From assembly GCA_001949185.1 (NCBI GenBank), contig BDGG01000016.1, positions 62,001-126,000 of the forward strand: a DNA stretch of 64,000 nt, given 5' to 3'. Position numbers and translations under genes: made by a program. This stretch comes from Ramazzottius varieornatus. Its lineage: Eukaryota > Tardigrada > Eutardigrada > Parachela > Ramazzottiidae. The notes beneath the pieces are model-generated. The model ran no database searches and was not told the origin of the DNA. It worked only from the letters and a program-made list of their open reading frames with translations. Below are positions 47,921 through 58,557 of the stretch, in pieces (the first letter of the stretch is position 1; every line of letters starts with the position of its first letter).

Positions 47921-50900
47921 CTACGCGAACTGGGACGAAGGACTGAGAGGCAGCTGTTGCTGCGGCGAAGAGCCCGTCGAAGTCGGCGACCCATTCTCGC
48001 TTTGACCACCCCGCTTCTCCTCTGCACTCAGACGTTGCTGGATCATCAGGTGCGTCGCCTGGACGGCGTTAGGACTTCCGGTTATGGTCACCGCACGATA
48101 GCCACCTAAACATACGCATAAGTCCAACAGTATCGATCCAAAGACCGATCGAAGCCATGTGGGAGGCCGGCAAACGAAATGTGCCAGATCGTTATCTCAA
48201 GTGGCGCACACTTCCAGCGTTGGCTGGAAGACAAACCGTGCGCCGCTTGAGACATCGACCCCGGACGTTTCGTTTCAGGACCTCTCATGTGTCTGAATCG
48301 TATTATACGTTATCATGCACAGAATTGCCGCTTACCTTGTCCGGCCATTTTCTTCTTGGGCACCACTTGAATCACCGTATTGTACATCTGCTGCATTTCG
48401 TTGATGACTTTACCGTCACGTCCCAACAGGTGTACCGCGAGATTGTCCATTATATCGAAAGACAGTTGAGAGCGCTCCCCGTTGCTTGCGTTGCCTCCTC
48501 CACCGATCGGAATGGAACCTTCAGTGTGATTGGCGGTCTTGCTGAACAGTCCGTTACTGCCATCAGACTGCGGAGAAGAGCGCTGCTGGTGGAACCACCG
48601 GTTCTGCGGGGTCCAGCCGTCGGAGTGGCCTTGCTTGCTCTGCGCACCGTTCGGAACCTACCAAGATCAAAATTCAGTAAGAATTCTTGACCGATGTTAT
48701 GTAAAGGCGAACTCGAAATACCTGCTGATCGTACTGGCCGTTGTAGCTCGACTCCAGGCTATCCTGACCCGTCATGCCTCCATAACGCACCGGGCTCTTC
48801 GAAGCTCCCGACATGGACGAAGACATGCCATCTGCGTACCCACCGGGCGAACCACCGGCCGACGAAGATGAAATGTTGCCCGCCAAGCTGGATCCTGTCG
48901 AATGACCGAAACCCGAGTCCATCGATGTCTGGTTTCCATGCATTCCCGCAAGACCGGACATGTACGGGCTCACGCCCATTCCACCCAGCCCGAGACCTGA
49001 AAGACAACACACCCGCCATCACGTAAACGTCTCATACTTTGTACATTGAAGAACAAAGATCGTTTACCCAGTCCCAGAATTCCATAGCTGGCCAAAGTCG
49101 ACATGGCGGCGATGATTTCTGCCGTAGCTTCCTCCGTGTAGCCCGCCAAGCGCAGCGTGCTTCTCAAGTTCGCGAAGAAGTTGTTCTGGATGTTGGCATG
49201 CATGTATGGACCAGCCATCAAGTGGTCAGCATGTCCGCCGTGACCACCATGCTGCACACTGGCGAACGGAGATCCGGTGGGATTGTAATTAGGCACAGGA
49301 CCGATCACGTCGGCGTAGCTCAAGTTGGGGCAACTGTTGCTGACGGGGTCTTCGAAAATCTTGGCCAGAATCAAGGCGCAGGCGTTCTTATTCTGCACCG
49401 TGTCACCGATGACCGTGATGCACCGTTCAGTGATGGCGTGGTCTCGAGCTTTCTGCGAGATCTGCACGTAGGCTCCGCTTGCATCCTTGATGTGTTTGAT
49501 ATAGTTGCCTGCTTTACCGATGATCATGCCGGCTGTGCTATTCGGCACCAAAATTTTCACCTAGAAAAAACGAACACGTGAATATTGAAAGAAACAACAA
49601 CTGATGGGTCGGCAAAACAACTCGATAAGACAAACTCCCCGAGTGGCGCACGTTTTTGGTGTTTTGACTGGATGTGTGCGCGACTTGATGAAACGATTAG
49701 GTTGAGGTCTTAATATTTGTCATCTCGCTCGTGAAATCGCAGCACTTATTGGTACCTGTTTGTCGCGCTCGTTAGAGGGCTTCTTCTGTTCATATTCCGG
49801 TGACGCGGGTTTCTGCTGAAGGCCTGGCTCGGGCTTCTCACGAATTTTCTGAGCAATGAAATCGTACACCTGTAAGATACTGTCGGGAGTTGGTCCGTAG
49901 ATTATGCAGACGCGCTCGTTAGTTCCTGCAAGCGTCAGCAATCATAACAAAAGGTGTTTCCCGCAACCGCACTCATTTTGGACAGCTTCTCAACTCGTGG
50001 ACCCTTCACTCTAACCGACCTTACCTGGAAAGTAGTCTGTCGCCTTCGACCTGCGAGCACAATCGCGATAAAATTAACTGCCATCTTCAGTTTGGAAAAT
50101 AAAGCTTGATAAAGTACTTACATCTTGATCCGCGTATCGGTCTGCTGTTGCAGCAAAGCGATAGTTTCTCCTGTAAATTCAGAAGTTACGAGCTATGTCA
50201 GTGGTAACAAGATAAACGAGAATAAGTGGCTGATAATTCTGTGCCGTTGCTCCAAACAAACCTCCTTTTCCAATTATGGCACCAGCTGCAAGGCAAAAAA
50301 AATTTATCAATCTGGCCCCGAATAAAAGAATAAACGTATAATTAAAAGCAGATGGCTTACCGGCGGCGCTCGGCACCAAAATCTTGAAAAACATGGCAAC
50401 TTCTGCAAAACAAGGAAGCAATGGATTGAGAGTTCGTGGCGTACCATGGATGGGAGGGGCCCGGTGGACCGGCCAGGTGGCCAATGGGCACTCGGAAAGC
50501 AAAACCGTAAATTGTTGCTCATGACGACACAAAAGACAAAATGAAGGTATGATGGAAGACAACCGTCAGCTGGAAAGTTCATGACGTCAAAAGCGTTACT
50601 ATGTGGAAAACACGATGACGTCTGCACAGTATGGCTGGTTGAATCGAGCAATCAGCTGATTTCGATCAACTTAATTTTGATCTCTGAGTTTATGCATTTT
50701 CTTCGGCGCCATTTGCATCTTCTTCCAGGATGGTATTTCCTCGCCGGCTGGATGGATTCACCTCGAAAGTGGGAGGAGGAGAGAGAAACATACCTGTAGG
50801 GTAAGTCTGGTTGGCATTCTTTCTTTCGTTGGTAGACTGTTGCGCGGCCTCGCTGTTATCAGGAAGTGGTGATCGTTCGGGCTTTTGCGAGGACGACGGC

Positions 50901-50986
50901 TGCTGCTGGGACTGGGCAATGGATGAATCGCTCGTGTTGCCGTAATCATTCTCGTTGACAGATGAAGTGCTATTTGAATGGTTCAT
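47921..50986 (-). CDS. NOVA: NOVA/Pasilla neuronal splicing regulator, three KH domains
   Basis: Nuclear RNA-binding protein that binds YCAY clusters and controls alternative splicing. Ten exons join in phase: 50794-50986, 50361-50402, 50262-50285, 50122-50170, 50025-50050, 49756-49925, 49068-49560, 48722-48996, 48336-48657 and 47921-48105, giving 592 aa. KH1 (about 68-140) reads KILVPSAAAGAIIGKGGETI ... SKATDYFPGTNERVC. KH2 (about 169-240) reads KILVPNSTAGMIIGKAGNYI. A Gly/Ser/Met-rich linker follows. KH3 (about 500-570) reads LAVHLLGRDGKVINEMQQM ... GYRAVTITGSP. The GxxG loops are GKGG, GKAG and GRDG, all intact. KH1 is cut into five exons, including 24-, 26-, 42- and 49-nt microexons. The ATG at 50986 is preferred; an in-frame extension upstream lacks similarity. 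Two introns carry hairpin repeats. Confidence 0.94.
48163..48279. repeat. Intronic hairpin repeat, copy 15 (NOVA)
   Basis: Outer gccggcaaacgaaat and gacgtttcgtttc flank tctcaagtggcgcacac ... gtgcgccgcttgaga. It makes up about half of intron 48106-48335. Confidence 0.85.
49610..49710. repeat. Intronic hairpin repeat, copy 16 (NOVA)
   Basis: Outer cggcaaaacaactcgataag, core ccgagtggcgcacg ... gtgtgcgcgacttg, in the 195-nt intron 49561-49755. Confidence 0.82.
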
Positions 50987-51790
50987 CGTGTCTCCCACGG
51001 CACCGGAACGTGTTGGGCAAGCAAACAAAGAACAAGCGAAGCACGAAATGGATGGAAACGACGAAAGTCCAAGCTGATGGCGAGCAATCCTGTGTAGAAC
51101 CGACAATGCCGAACCGGAAGCGGGTGGTGGAGGCAGGCTCCGGCTGGATGAAATTGAGGCAAGACGACGATGGATGGTTGATGGGGAAACGAACGGGGCG
51201 AGAATGACGGAAAACGGAGAATAAAGTAGAAAAATGCGATGAAAGAAAGGCGATGATGAAGGTGCACAGGCAAATGGAAGCAGCTGGTAGCCTGTAGCGC
51301 CTTCAAGTTCAGATTATCCAGTCGGAACAGCTACACGGTAAGCTAACTCTGAGCCCAGTAGAGTAGGCCGAGGCAGACAACAGACAAGTTTCCGCTGACG
51401 TTATCACCATCGCGTGTCTCTCAGATTCAAGGCCACAGGCACAAGTCTTCCGTGACTCACAAACACAGGCAAAGAAAGGCCTGGATGGAGTGTGGACGGG
51501 ATGGCCTGCCATCGTGGGCGTACTGAGCGTAGCCAGGCAAGCCGTCAAATCATTCCTTCTCGCGCATACGCCGTAAACCCAGCGATCATCGAAGGCCTGA
51601 GTTCCCGGGAAAGTTTTCGCACTTTGGGATTTTTTTTGGATGGAAAAAGGAGTACTTACCGAGCCGTTCAACTCTTAGAGTTTTGAGTTTTTTAACAGTG
51701 CTGCTTTCGAGTACTTACGAAATTTAATCCTGGAAAGACCCGGATTTATGGCAAACCGGCTTCTGCAGTTCTGCGACCCGTAAATGGAAG

Positions 51791-52510
51791 GGAACTCCGG
51801 CAGATGGCGCCGAGTCGTTAATGGAGCAGTTCTTGCCGAAAACTTGCAGATAGGGTTAACTGTGGCCCGTTCAAATTGTGCGGATTCTCTTGGAATGCCA
51901 TAAGCCCCTCACATAAACTGAAGTTAGAACAGCTGAAAGTTGCGTCGGTTCTACAGAATCATGAATCCGTGGCTCCCTTGCATGGATGCCGCTTGCCATA
52001 CGAAGTTCGTGCCATGATCTCAAGAGAGGTACACCCCACCCCAAAGACAGCTGATCGCCAAAACAAGTTTCGGACCCCCAAGCAGAAAATCATCGGTGGA
52101 CCCCTAAGTTTCACCGTCACTTGTCAAGGGTGCACTTCCTACTGTCGGATCATGGCACGAACTTTTTGACTGCCGGCATCCATGCTCCCTTGTACGCGGA
52201 GTCTCTACGACTTATTGGCGGAGCGCAGGGAATTTTGCCTTGAGGCCAGAGCAGTAAGTTCTCCATTACATTTTGCCTCGACAAGTCGAGGCAAAATGTT
52301 CTTGAGAGTGTTCCTGGAACCTCTATCCTTGCTTAATTTTGAGGGGATTTTCGTAAGGGTACAGCATTTCGCGGAAGAAATGCTTGTTGATCAAGAGAAG
52401 GCCGGCTAAACGAGGGCCGAAAACGCCTCACGTATCGAACCTGTGTGCAGTGCGCGTCTGCAGAGGAGCGAGAGATAATTTTGAGAGAAGCCCCTCCGCT
52501 GCGAAAACAA
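51791..52510 (+). repeat. Diverged dispersed repeat, copy A
   Basis: Shares ordered blocks with 59068-59560: ggaactccggcagatggcg, agtaagttctccattaca, tttcgcgga, and tgagagaagcccctccgct. Spacing between the last blocks is similar (about 228 versus 222 bp). No terminal repeats or ORF were recognised, so the class is unknown. Confidence 0.6.
52268..52299. repeat. Perfect 15-bp hairpin
   Basis: Arms acattttgcctcgac and gtcgaggcaaaatgt are exact reverse complements with a 2-nt loop (aa). It lies inside the dispersed repeat copy A. Confidence 0.9.
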
Positions 52511-54069
52511 AAGAACAGCTTCGAATCTGCGTCGGTGACAAGTAAAGGTGTATTCTGACGTGGTTTTGGCTTTATCTACTACTGGAGCCGAATTCGAACA
52601 AAAATACCTGATTGAAAGACCAGGTTGACCACGGCAAACAGAGTATTTCCTCAATCGGAAGTGGCCAAGGTGGCTGCATGGCCTTCTCACCTTGTCTAAT
52701 CTAAGGGCCAGCGTTACGTACGAAGAGGAACACGCTGGAAGCAAGCTACTGGAAGCATGTTACGAGGAAAGCGACAGTAGTGGCTGGGACGTACCTCCTT
52801 ATAAAGCTCGTGGCTTTGGGTCGAGCATCTTTTCTGGATCACCGACGATGCATCGTTCTCGCTGTAATGGTCCGTGTAATCACATTTACCGTATCCGGGC
52901 TAAAGGAAAATAATATACATTCAGAAGTTTTTTCCATTGGTATTTAACCATTGTCTACTGAGGAAGATGAGAATAAAATTGTGACTTCCAGTTCCACAGG
53001 TTAAGGCAAACATCAGCAGAAGACCCTTATATTCTTATTGGTGATGGTGCGCAGTGCCCGGGTTTCGATAACATGACAATGCGCGTTGGTCCCGCCCATC
53101 TGGGCGCACGTGGTCACATTGCTGCAAGGTACGGTCGGATCGTTCTGTCTTACGCGTAGTTTCGGTAGTCACATGACTTTTTCCTCATCGTAGTAACCCG
53201 AATCTGCACGTGGTCGGACGCTGTTGCGCACAGTGATTGGGGAAACCGACCAGAGTTGGGCGAGAATGCTCAAGTTTGCAATCAACGGTTAACACGTATG
53301 CAGAAGCTTCATTCTCGAAAATCGTGGGAACCGGAGCTTTGGGAAACTACCAAGTCCGCCATGGCCATGCCAACTTTTGACTTCCCAACTCCTGAATTTT
53401 AAACGGTGATTTTTCGAGGACAGCTCCAAGATTGGCCTACGCCACTGATCCCTCTTTACCATCCTTGAGACATCAGTGATTGACCGCTTGTACGGATTCG
53501 TTCATCGATCGCCGGAGGCTGTTTGCTCGTTATGCTCTCTTGAAGGACACAGAGGAAGGACGGACCGCTCTATAAGTAAGTGTATCGCTGTAAATGGATA
53601 GGCATCGCCGAGAGAGCAGCCATTACTTTACAGAGTGAAAGGCCTTCAAAGAAGTTGCAAGAGTTTGTCCTCTCTGTAATCTTCCATCGATTATTGACGC
53701 CAATATTTTGAAAGTATCTCGCCCAGATTACCCCTCGCTCCATCAGCCTGGAGAAATTTCGCCTTGCGATTTGCAGGAGAGTTATTGTTTGGTTGCGCTC
53801 TATAAGCGCTTGTCAATAATCGCGTTTAGACTTCAGAGCCTCGCAAAACTTGTTTGTCTCCCTCCTACGCGTGTCTTAATCTTTTGCCTTGAACGTCGGT
53901 CATCTTGCGTAGGTTGAGTGGTGTTAGGCTGGTGAATGCTTTATGCTTATAACGATCGAAAGCGAAACATACGCTGTTATTTATTGTTACTTCCGGTGGC
54001 ATACGTCGTTTCAGGCTTTCAGCTCTGAAAGATATCTTGGCTGACGTTTTCTGTGTTCATTCTTGGTAG

Positions 54070-57000
54070 TGGCAAGGCCGGAGTACTGGACACAAAGCAT
54101 CGCTGCATTCCAGCGACAGCAGCAGCAGAACATCTACGCTGAACCTTATCAGTATACTACAAGAATTTCTCGCACTCGCTACGAAGCCTTGGGGTCTCAT
54201 TCTCATGTTAACTCTTACCCAACACATCCCGTACATTCGCTGGAAGAGGTAAAATTCTGGCAGCAAAACCAGTATTTTGGTTTGGATTCTGGAATACAGT
54301 CTGGAAGCTCTACACACGTATGTATCATTCTTAGTCAGAAGTGACATTTGACTAGTCGCTCATTTCTGTCAGTCTTCTCTGTGACAGACAATCATTCCGC
54401 ATGACTGAATCTTACATCTTTTCATCCAGAAATGGCGTGCTGCCTGCTTTCGTTCTGTATCTGGTGATGGGATTCATATGTTCGTAGACGTTTCTTCAAG
54501 AAGCTTTCTTGCGTTGCAGGCAGCTCCGTCAGTTTACGGCGACGATCCAGTTAGAGCAGTCTTTGAAGAAATGATGGAAACGGAATACGCTGCTTCCTAC
54601 GAGTTTCAGCAACATGGATACACTCCGGATCAGATGGAAGGTACTAGTTGAATGAATCTGGTAATCGTGTCATGCTGTAGGGAAGCTCGGCCAACAAACT
54701 CATCGAGCTAGTTTTGAAGTGGTGCAGTTTTTCAGTATTATTGGCTGGAAGCGCGCGCCACTTGGAAAAGCGACCCAAACCGAGCTCTTATATGAAACTG
54801 GGTACTGAGGTTCTAATGTAGCCCTCGCTGTTTTTAGATATCGGGAATCAGTACTTTACGACACGTGGACAGCGCGTTCGTGCTGCCATGTTCCCAGAAA
54901 CGATGGACGAAGGCACAGAGATACCAGCAACGCAGTTGACAGAAGAAGAACCGACTGCTGTCGAGAAGCTGGCCGAACCGTCACAACTCCTGAAACACGC
55001 AGTTTCTAACATCGTCAACTACCAGAGCGATGCGGAGAATGCTGTCCGTATCATACCGGACCTCATTCGATGGCTTCAAGACAAAGACGAGGTAAATCCA
55101 GACTCACGAAGAACTACACAGTAGAGTTGAAAATCGGATTAAGAGAAGGAAAAATGAGATCGTTTCCAAGTGGCGCACATGCCCAGTCTTATTGGTTGAA
55201 TGCGTACGCCACTCTAACCGGTCTTGTCAACTTTGGTTGCTGAACTCCCAAATTAATGCCTTTCTGTAGTAACCAAACTGGAATGAAATGAGATGATAAT
55301 ACGGAAAACAACAGACTTTCCGATGAAGTATTTTACGGGCTGTTGATCGTTCCAGGAAGTCGTGAGGAAAACTGCCATGTTTATCCACGAACTGTCAAAG
55401 AAAGACGCCAGTCGTTTCGCGCTGATGCGCGATGCCCAAGTGGTATCTACGCTGGTCAAGGCCATGCAGAACTCTTCCCATCTCAACCCCGCAGACACGT
55501 CTTCCATCAACGACGAAAAGATGCAGTCACTGGGCGCAGCTGCCGGTACCCTGTATAATCTCTCAGCCTTTCCGGAAGGCTTAAGCGCCATCTTCAAGTC
55601 TTACGGCATCCCTTTTCTAATTAAGCTACTCGGGTATGCCTCTTTGTTGAAGCTATTAATCTCTGTTCAATTTGAGGAGTGGATGTAGCCATATAGACTT
55701 GTTATTGAACAGGTTTCCAGCGGAACAAGTTCAGAAGTACGCCTTGGTGACTTTGCACAACCTGATCGAGCACCAAGAAGGTGCCAAGGCTGAGGTCTTC
55801 AGGCACGGAGGTATCCAAGCCATGGTCCCTTTGTTGAGAAAACAAAGTCATCGTCTGGTCACCGTTGTGTGTGACTGCTTAAAGTACCTGACTTTAGGCA
55901 ACCAGGAAGCCAAGGTATCGCTCGCGCTTAGAAACAGATCTCCCCATCGCTGTACAAACTCACCTAACAGCGTTTGAGGCTTTTTCAGGTGATAATCTTG
56001 GCTGCAAATGGACCATACGAGCTGCTGCAGATTATGAAGATGAGCACCTACGAGAAGCTTCTGTACACCGCTTCGTCGGTCCTGAAGGCTATCTCAGTGG
56101 AGCCCCACAACAAGAAAGAAATTCTACGCCACAGTGAGAAAGCTGCATTTCCCTCTTTCAAATTTTTCTAAACTGAAGGTATTTTTGGTCATCGATCATG
56201 TGAATTCTTTGTGGTGGCAGAGGGTTTGGACATCTTGGTCAACTGTGCGCAGATGCGCTCCTTCGAAACTTCCCGTGTTATCACCAATATCCTGTACATC
56301 CTTCGCAACCTGTCGGACATGCTGATCAACGATCCTGACTTCAAAGACAGCAGCTTCGACGGCATCCTCGAGCTGATCGTGCCTCTGCTCGACAAGCAAG
56401 ACGCCGCAGGTCGCCTGCATTCCCAGGTCCTCTGTGCAGCCGGCATCCTCAGTAACCTTACCTGCAACAACCAATCCAACAAGATGAAGGTTAGACTGAA
56501 GAACCTCCGGCGTCATAGGTAGACCTGCAAGAAAAAATGTTTTTCAACTCTATTCCATACAAAAGAGTATAATTGGGAACTATATATATTGCTACCCAGC
56601 AAGATTGTACTCCCAAGTGGCGCATCTTTTCACTGTTGTTGACTGGACGCGCGCGCCACTTGGGGAACGGTCTGGTCCAAGTATTCAGTCTCGAGCATAA
56701 ATTCGGTCCTTTCAATCAATCAAGCACAGCGGTCCACTGAGATTTGATGGTGAAAACAAGCTTTTGCAACTCAGTTTTTATATCAGTCTTCAGTTGACTT
56801 GTGTTGCTTGATTGATCGTTAAGTACGTAAAACGTGCCAAGATTGAATACAACACTGGTCTGGTCGAGTTTGATTGTTTTCCTAAGTGGCGCACATTCTC
56901 AATGGTTTTGGCTAAGAGTGTGCGCGCCATCGGTAGACACGATCTTTTCAGGTGTATTGAGGGAATGAAGGTTTCAAATGAAAAAAGAGCCGAGGGATTA

Positions 57001-58557
57001 AACATAATACGTTTTTTGGTGTATGCATAGGTTATCCATTTGGACGGGATCCCACTGCTGCTGCGAGCCTGTCAGCGCCATCCCAGCCGAGAAGAAATCA
57101 CCGAGCCTGCCATGTGCACTCTTCGGCACATCACCAGCCGCCATCCGGAGTGCGAACAAGCTCGACATCTCGTCCACAACTTCGGTGGACTACAAATCAT
57201 TGCAGGCCTGCTGAACCAACAAAACCCGTGGACCCTGATCAAGGCCATCGTTGGCCTGATAAAGAACGTAGCCGTCGAACGCACCAACCGTTCTCCCCTC
57301 CGACAGCTCGGAGTGGTCAACAAGATGATCGAGTTGCTGTACCAGGCTTACTCTTTTATTCGCGAGGTACGAAAACTTTCATCAGCTAACTACGAAGCCC
57401 GAATTTGGAAAGAAGTAAAATGGGAGTTCGGCATCAAACTCGACCAGATCGCTTTCCCAAGTGGCGCACGCTTCTGATCGGTATCACTGGGAACGTGCGC
57501 CGCTGTGGAAAACAATCTGCTCCAGTTTGTTTGCCAGGTTCCCAAATGACGACTCTCTTCTTACAGTTTTGCTTTCGTAGGCTTCGGGATCTGGACACTT
57601 CAGCACCGACGTTTCTCTGGACAATGTGCGAATGCACGATGTTGCGGAAGCATGTCTTAGCGCTTTATACGAGCTAGCCAAGGACCCGAATAACCGAGCC
57701 ATCATCCGGTCAGATACGAGAGTCATCACCGTCCTGGTTCCGGTAGGTATTGTCTTTTGATATCCCCAGAATCTCTTTTGACCGTCTTCTTCCATCATTT
57801 TAGCTTCTGGCTCATCCCATCGAGAACGTCGTCCGAAGCGCCGTTTCAGTTATGTCCGAGCTTTCGTCAGACAGAGAAGGATGTCAGTTGATCGAACTGA
57901 GTGGCGCAGTCCCTGGTTTGACCAACCTGTTGCATCGTCAGAATGCCCATAACGGAAGCGACTCGATCGGTAAAGTCTCTCCCCAGCTATAATCGATTTT
58001 TCCGAAACTAGAGCTTTATTCTGTAGGAACATACGCTGTTAACACGCTGTACAACCTGGGCGAGATGGAAGGCAAGTCCGTTGACTACCGCAATGGCCTC
58101 CATATCGAGCTGATGGACGTGCTGGCGCAAGGTGGAAATGTGATGTGGGGCTCTGTAAGTCTTTTCAGCAAAGCGCTTAGGGTCATAAGGACTCACTGTT
58201 CTTTGTTTGCAGGGGTCGGAAATGCCTGCTGACTACGACTACCTGTTATCAAGCAACGATTACCCGCACCAGTACCATTCGAGCGGACCACCCAGCGTTC
58301 ACGGTAGCGTCTACGGTACCAACCTTTCAGGTATGGACCAAAGAGCTCAAAGCTGTCAGGTACTAACTGGTGTCATAACGAGCTTGTATCTGGCAGTGTA
58401 TGATCCTGATGGGATGGACGTGTCTCACACTCCGAATCAACAAGTGTGGGAGCAGTACGCTTCCGCCACGCCGATCAACAGCTACGACATCTCCCACAGC
58501 TACCATGGTGCCACGCCCTTACCAGACTCGGGTAGCTGGAAAGATTCCGACGTTTAG
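54070..58557 (+). CDS. CTNNB1: Beta-catenin / Armadillo
   Basis: Cadherin-catenin adhesion protein and transcriptional effector of canonical Wnt signalling. Exons 54070-54317, 54520-54640, 54838-55091, 55356-55633, 55713-55914, 55989-56133, 56221-56489, 57031-57366, 57581-57742, 57804-57969, 58027-58154, 58213-58330 and 58397-58557 join in phase to about 862 aa. The first exon found begins with TG in phase, so the initiator ATG may be split by the intron (A|TG GCA AGG), giving MARPEYW. The GSK3/beta-TrCP degron [12 protein letters not shown] (DSG at 73-75) is intact, and [17 protein letters not shown] is the alpha-catenin contact. Twelve Arm repeats follow ([60 protein letters not shown]). 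The tail is divergent, Tyr/Ser-rich, ending WKDSDV rather than the vertebrate DTDL. Hairpin repeats sit in four introns. Confidence 0.96.
54682..54787. repeat. Intronic hairpin repeat, copy 17 (beta-catenin)
   Basis: Outer agctcggccaacaaactcat and ccgagct, core gaagtggtgcag ... gcgcgcgccacttgg, filling about half of the 197-nt intron 54641-54837. Confidence 0.85.
55154..55247. repeat. Intronic hairpin repeat, copy 18 (beta-catenin)
   Basis: Core tttccaagtggcgcacat ... tgcgtacgccactc, then ccggtcttgtcaactttggt, in intron 55092-55355. Confidence 0.82.
56590..56690. repeat. Intronic hairpin repeat, copy 19 (beta-catenin)
   Basis: Core ctcccaagtggcgcat ... cgcgcgccacttgggg in intron 56490-57030. 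Confidence 0.82.
56850..56953. repeat. Intronic hairpin repeat, copy 20 (beta-catenin)
   Basis: Outer ctggtcgagtttgattg, core cctaagtggcgcacat ... gtgtgcgcgccat, right part cacgatctttt. It shares intron 56490-57030 with copy 19. Confidence 0.8.
57421..57544. repeat. Intronic hairpin repeat, copy 21 (beta-catenin)
   Basis: A well-preserved full-length copy: tgggagttcggcatcaaact and cagtttgtttgccaggttcc pair at the ends around caagtggcgcacgc ... acgtgcgccgct. It fills most of the 214-nt intron 57367-57580. Confidence 0.9.

Larger units (their letters stand above)
50987..54069. other. Intergenic, NOVA to beta-catenin (divergent)
   Basis: 3.1 kb between head-to-head genes, holding both promoters and the unseen 5' exon(s) of beta-catenin. 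It contains a degenerate dispersed repeat (about 51791-52510) and a perfect hairpin (52268-52299). A CAGCAG-type purine-rich stretch near 50880-50920 is NOVA coding. No further supported exon. Confidence 0.45.

Noticed and set aside
50690-51106. 40-residue upstream extension of NOVA
   Set aside because: In frame but without similarity. The internal ATG at 50986 fits a normal NOVA N-terminus better.
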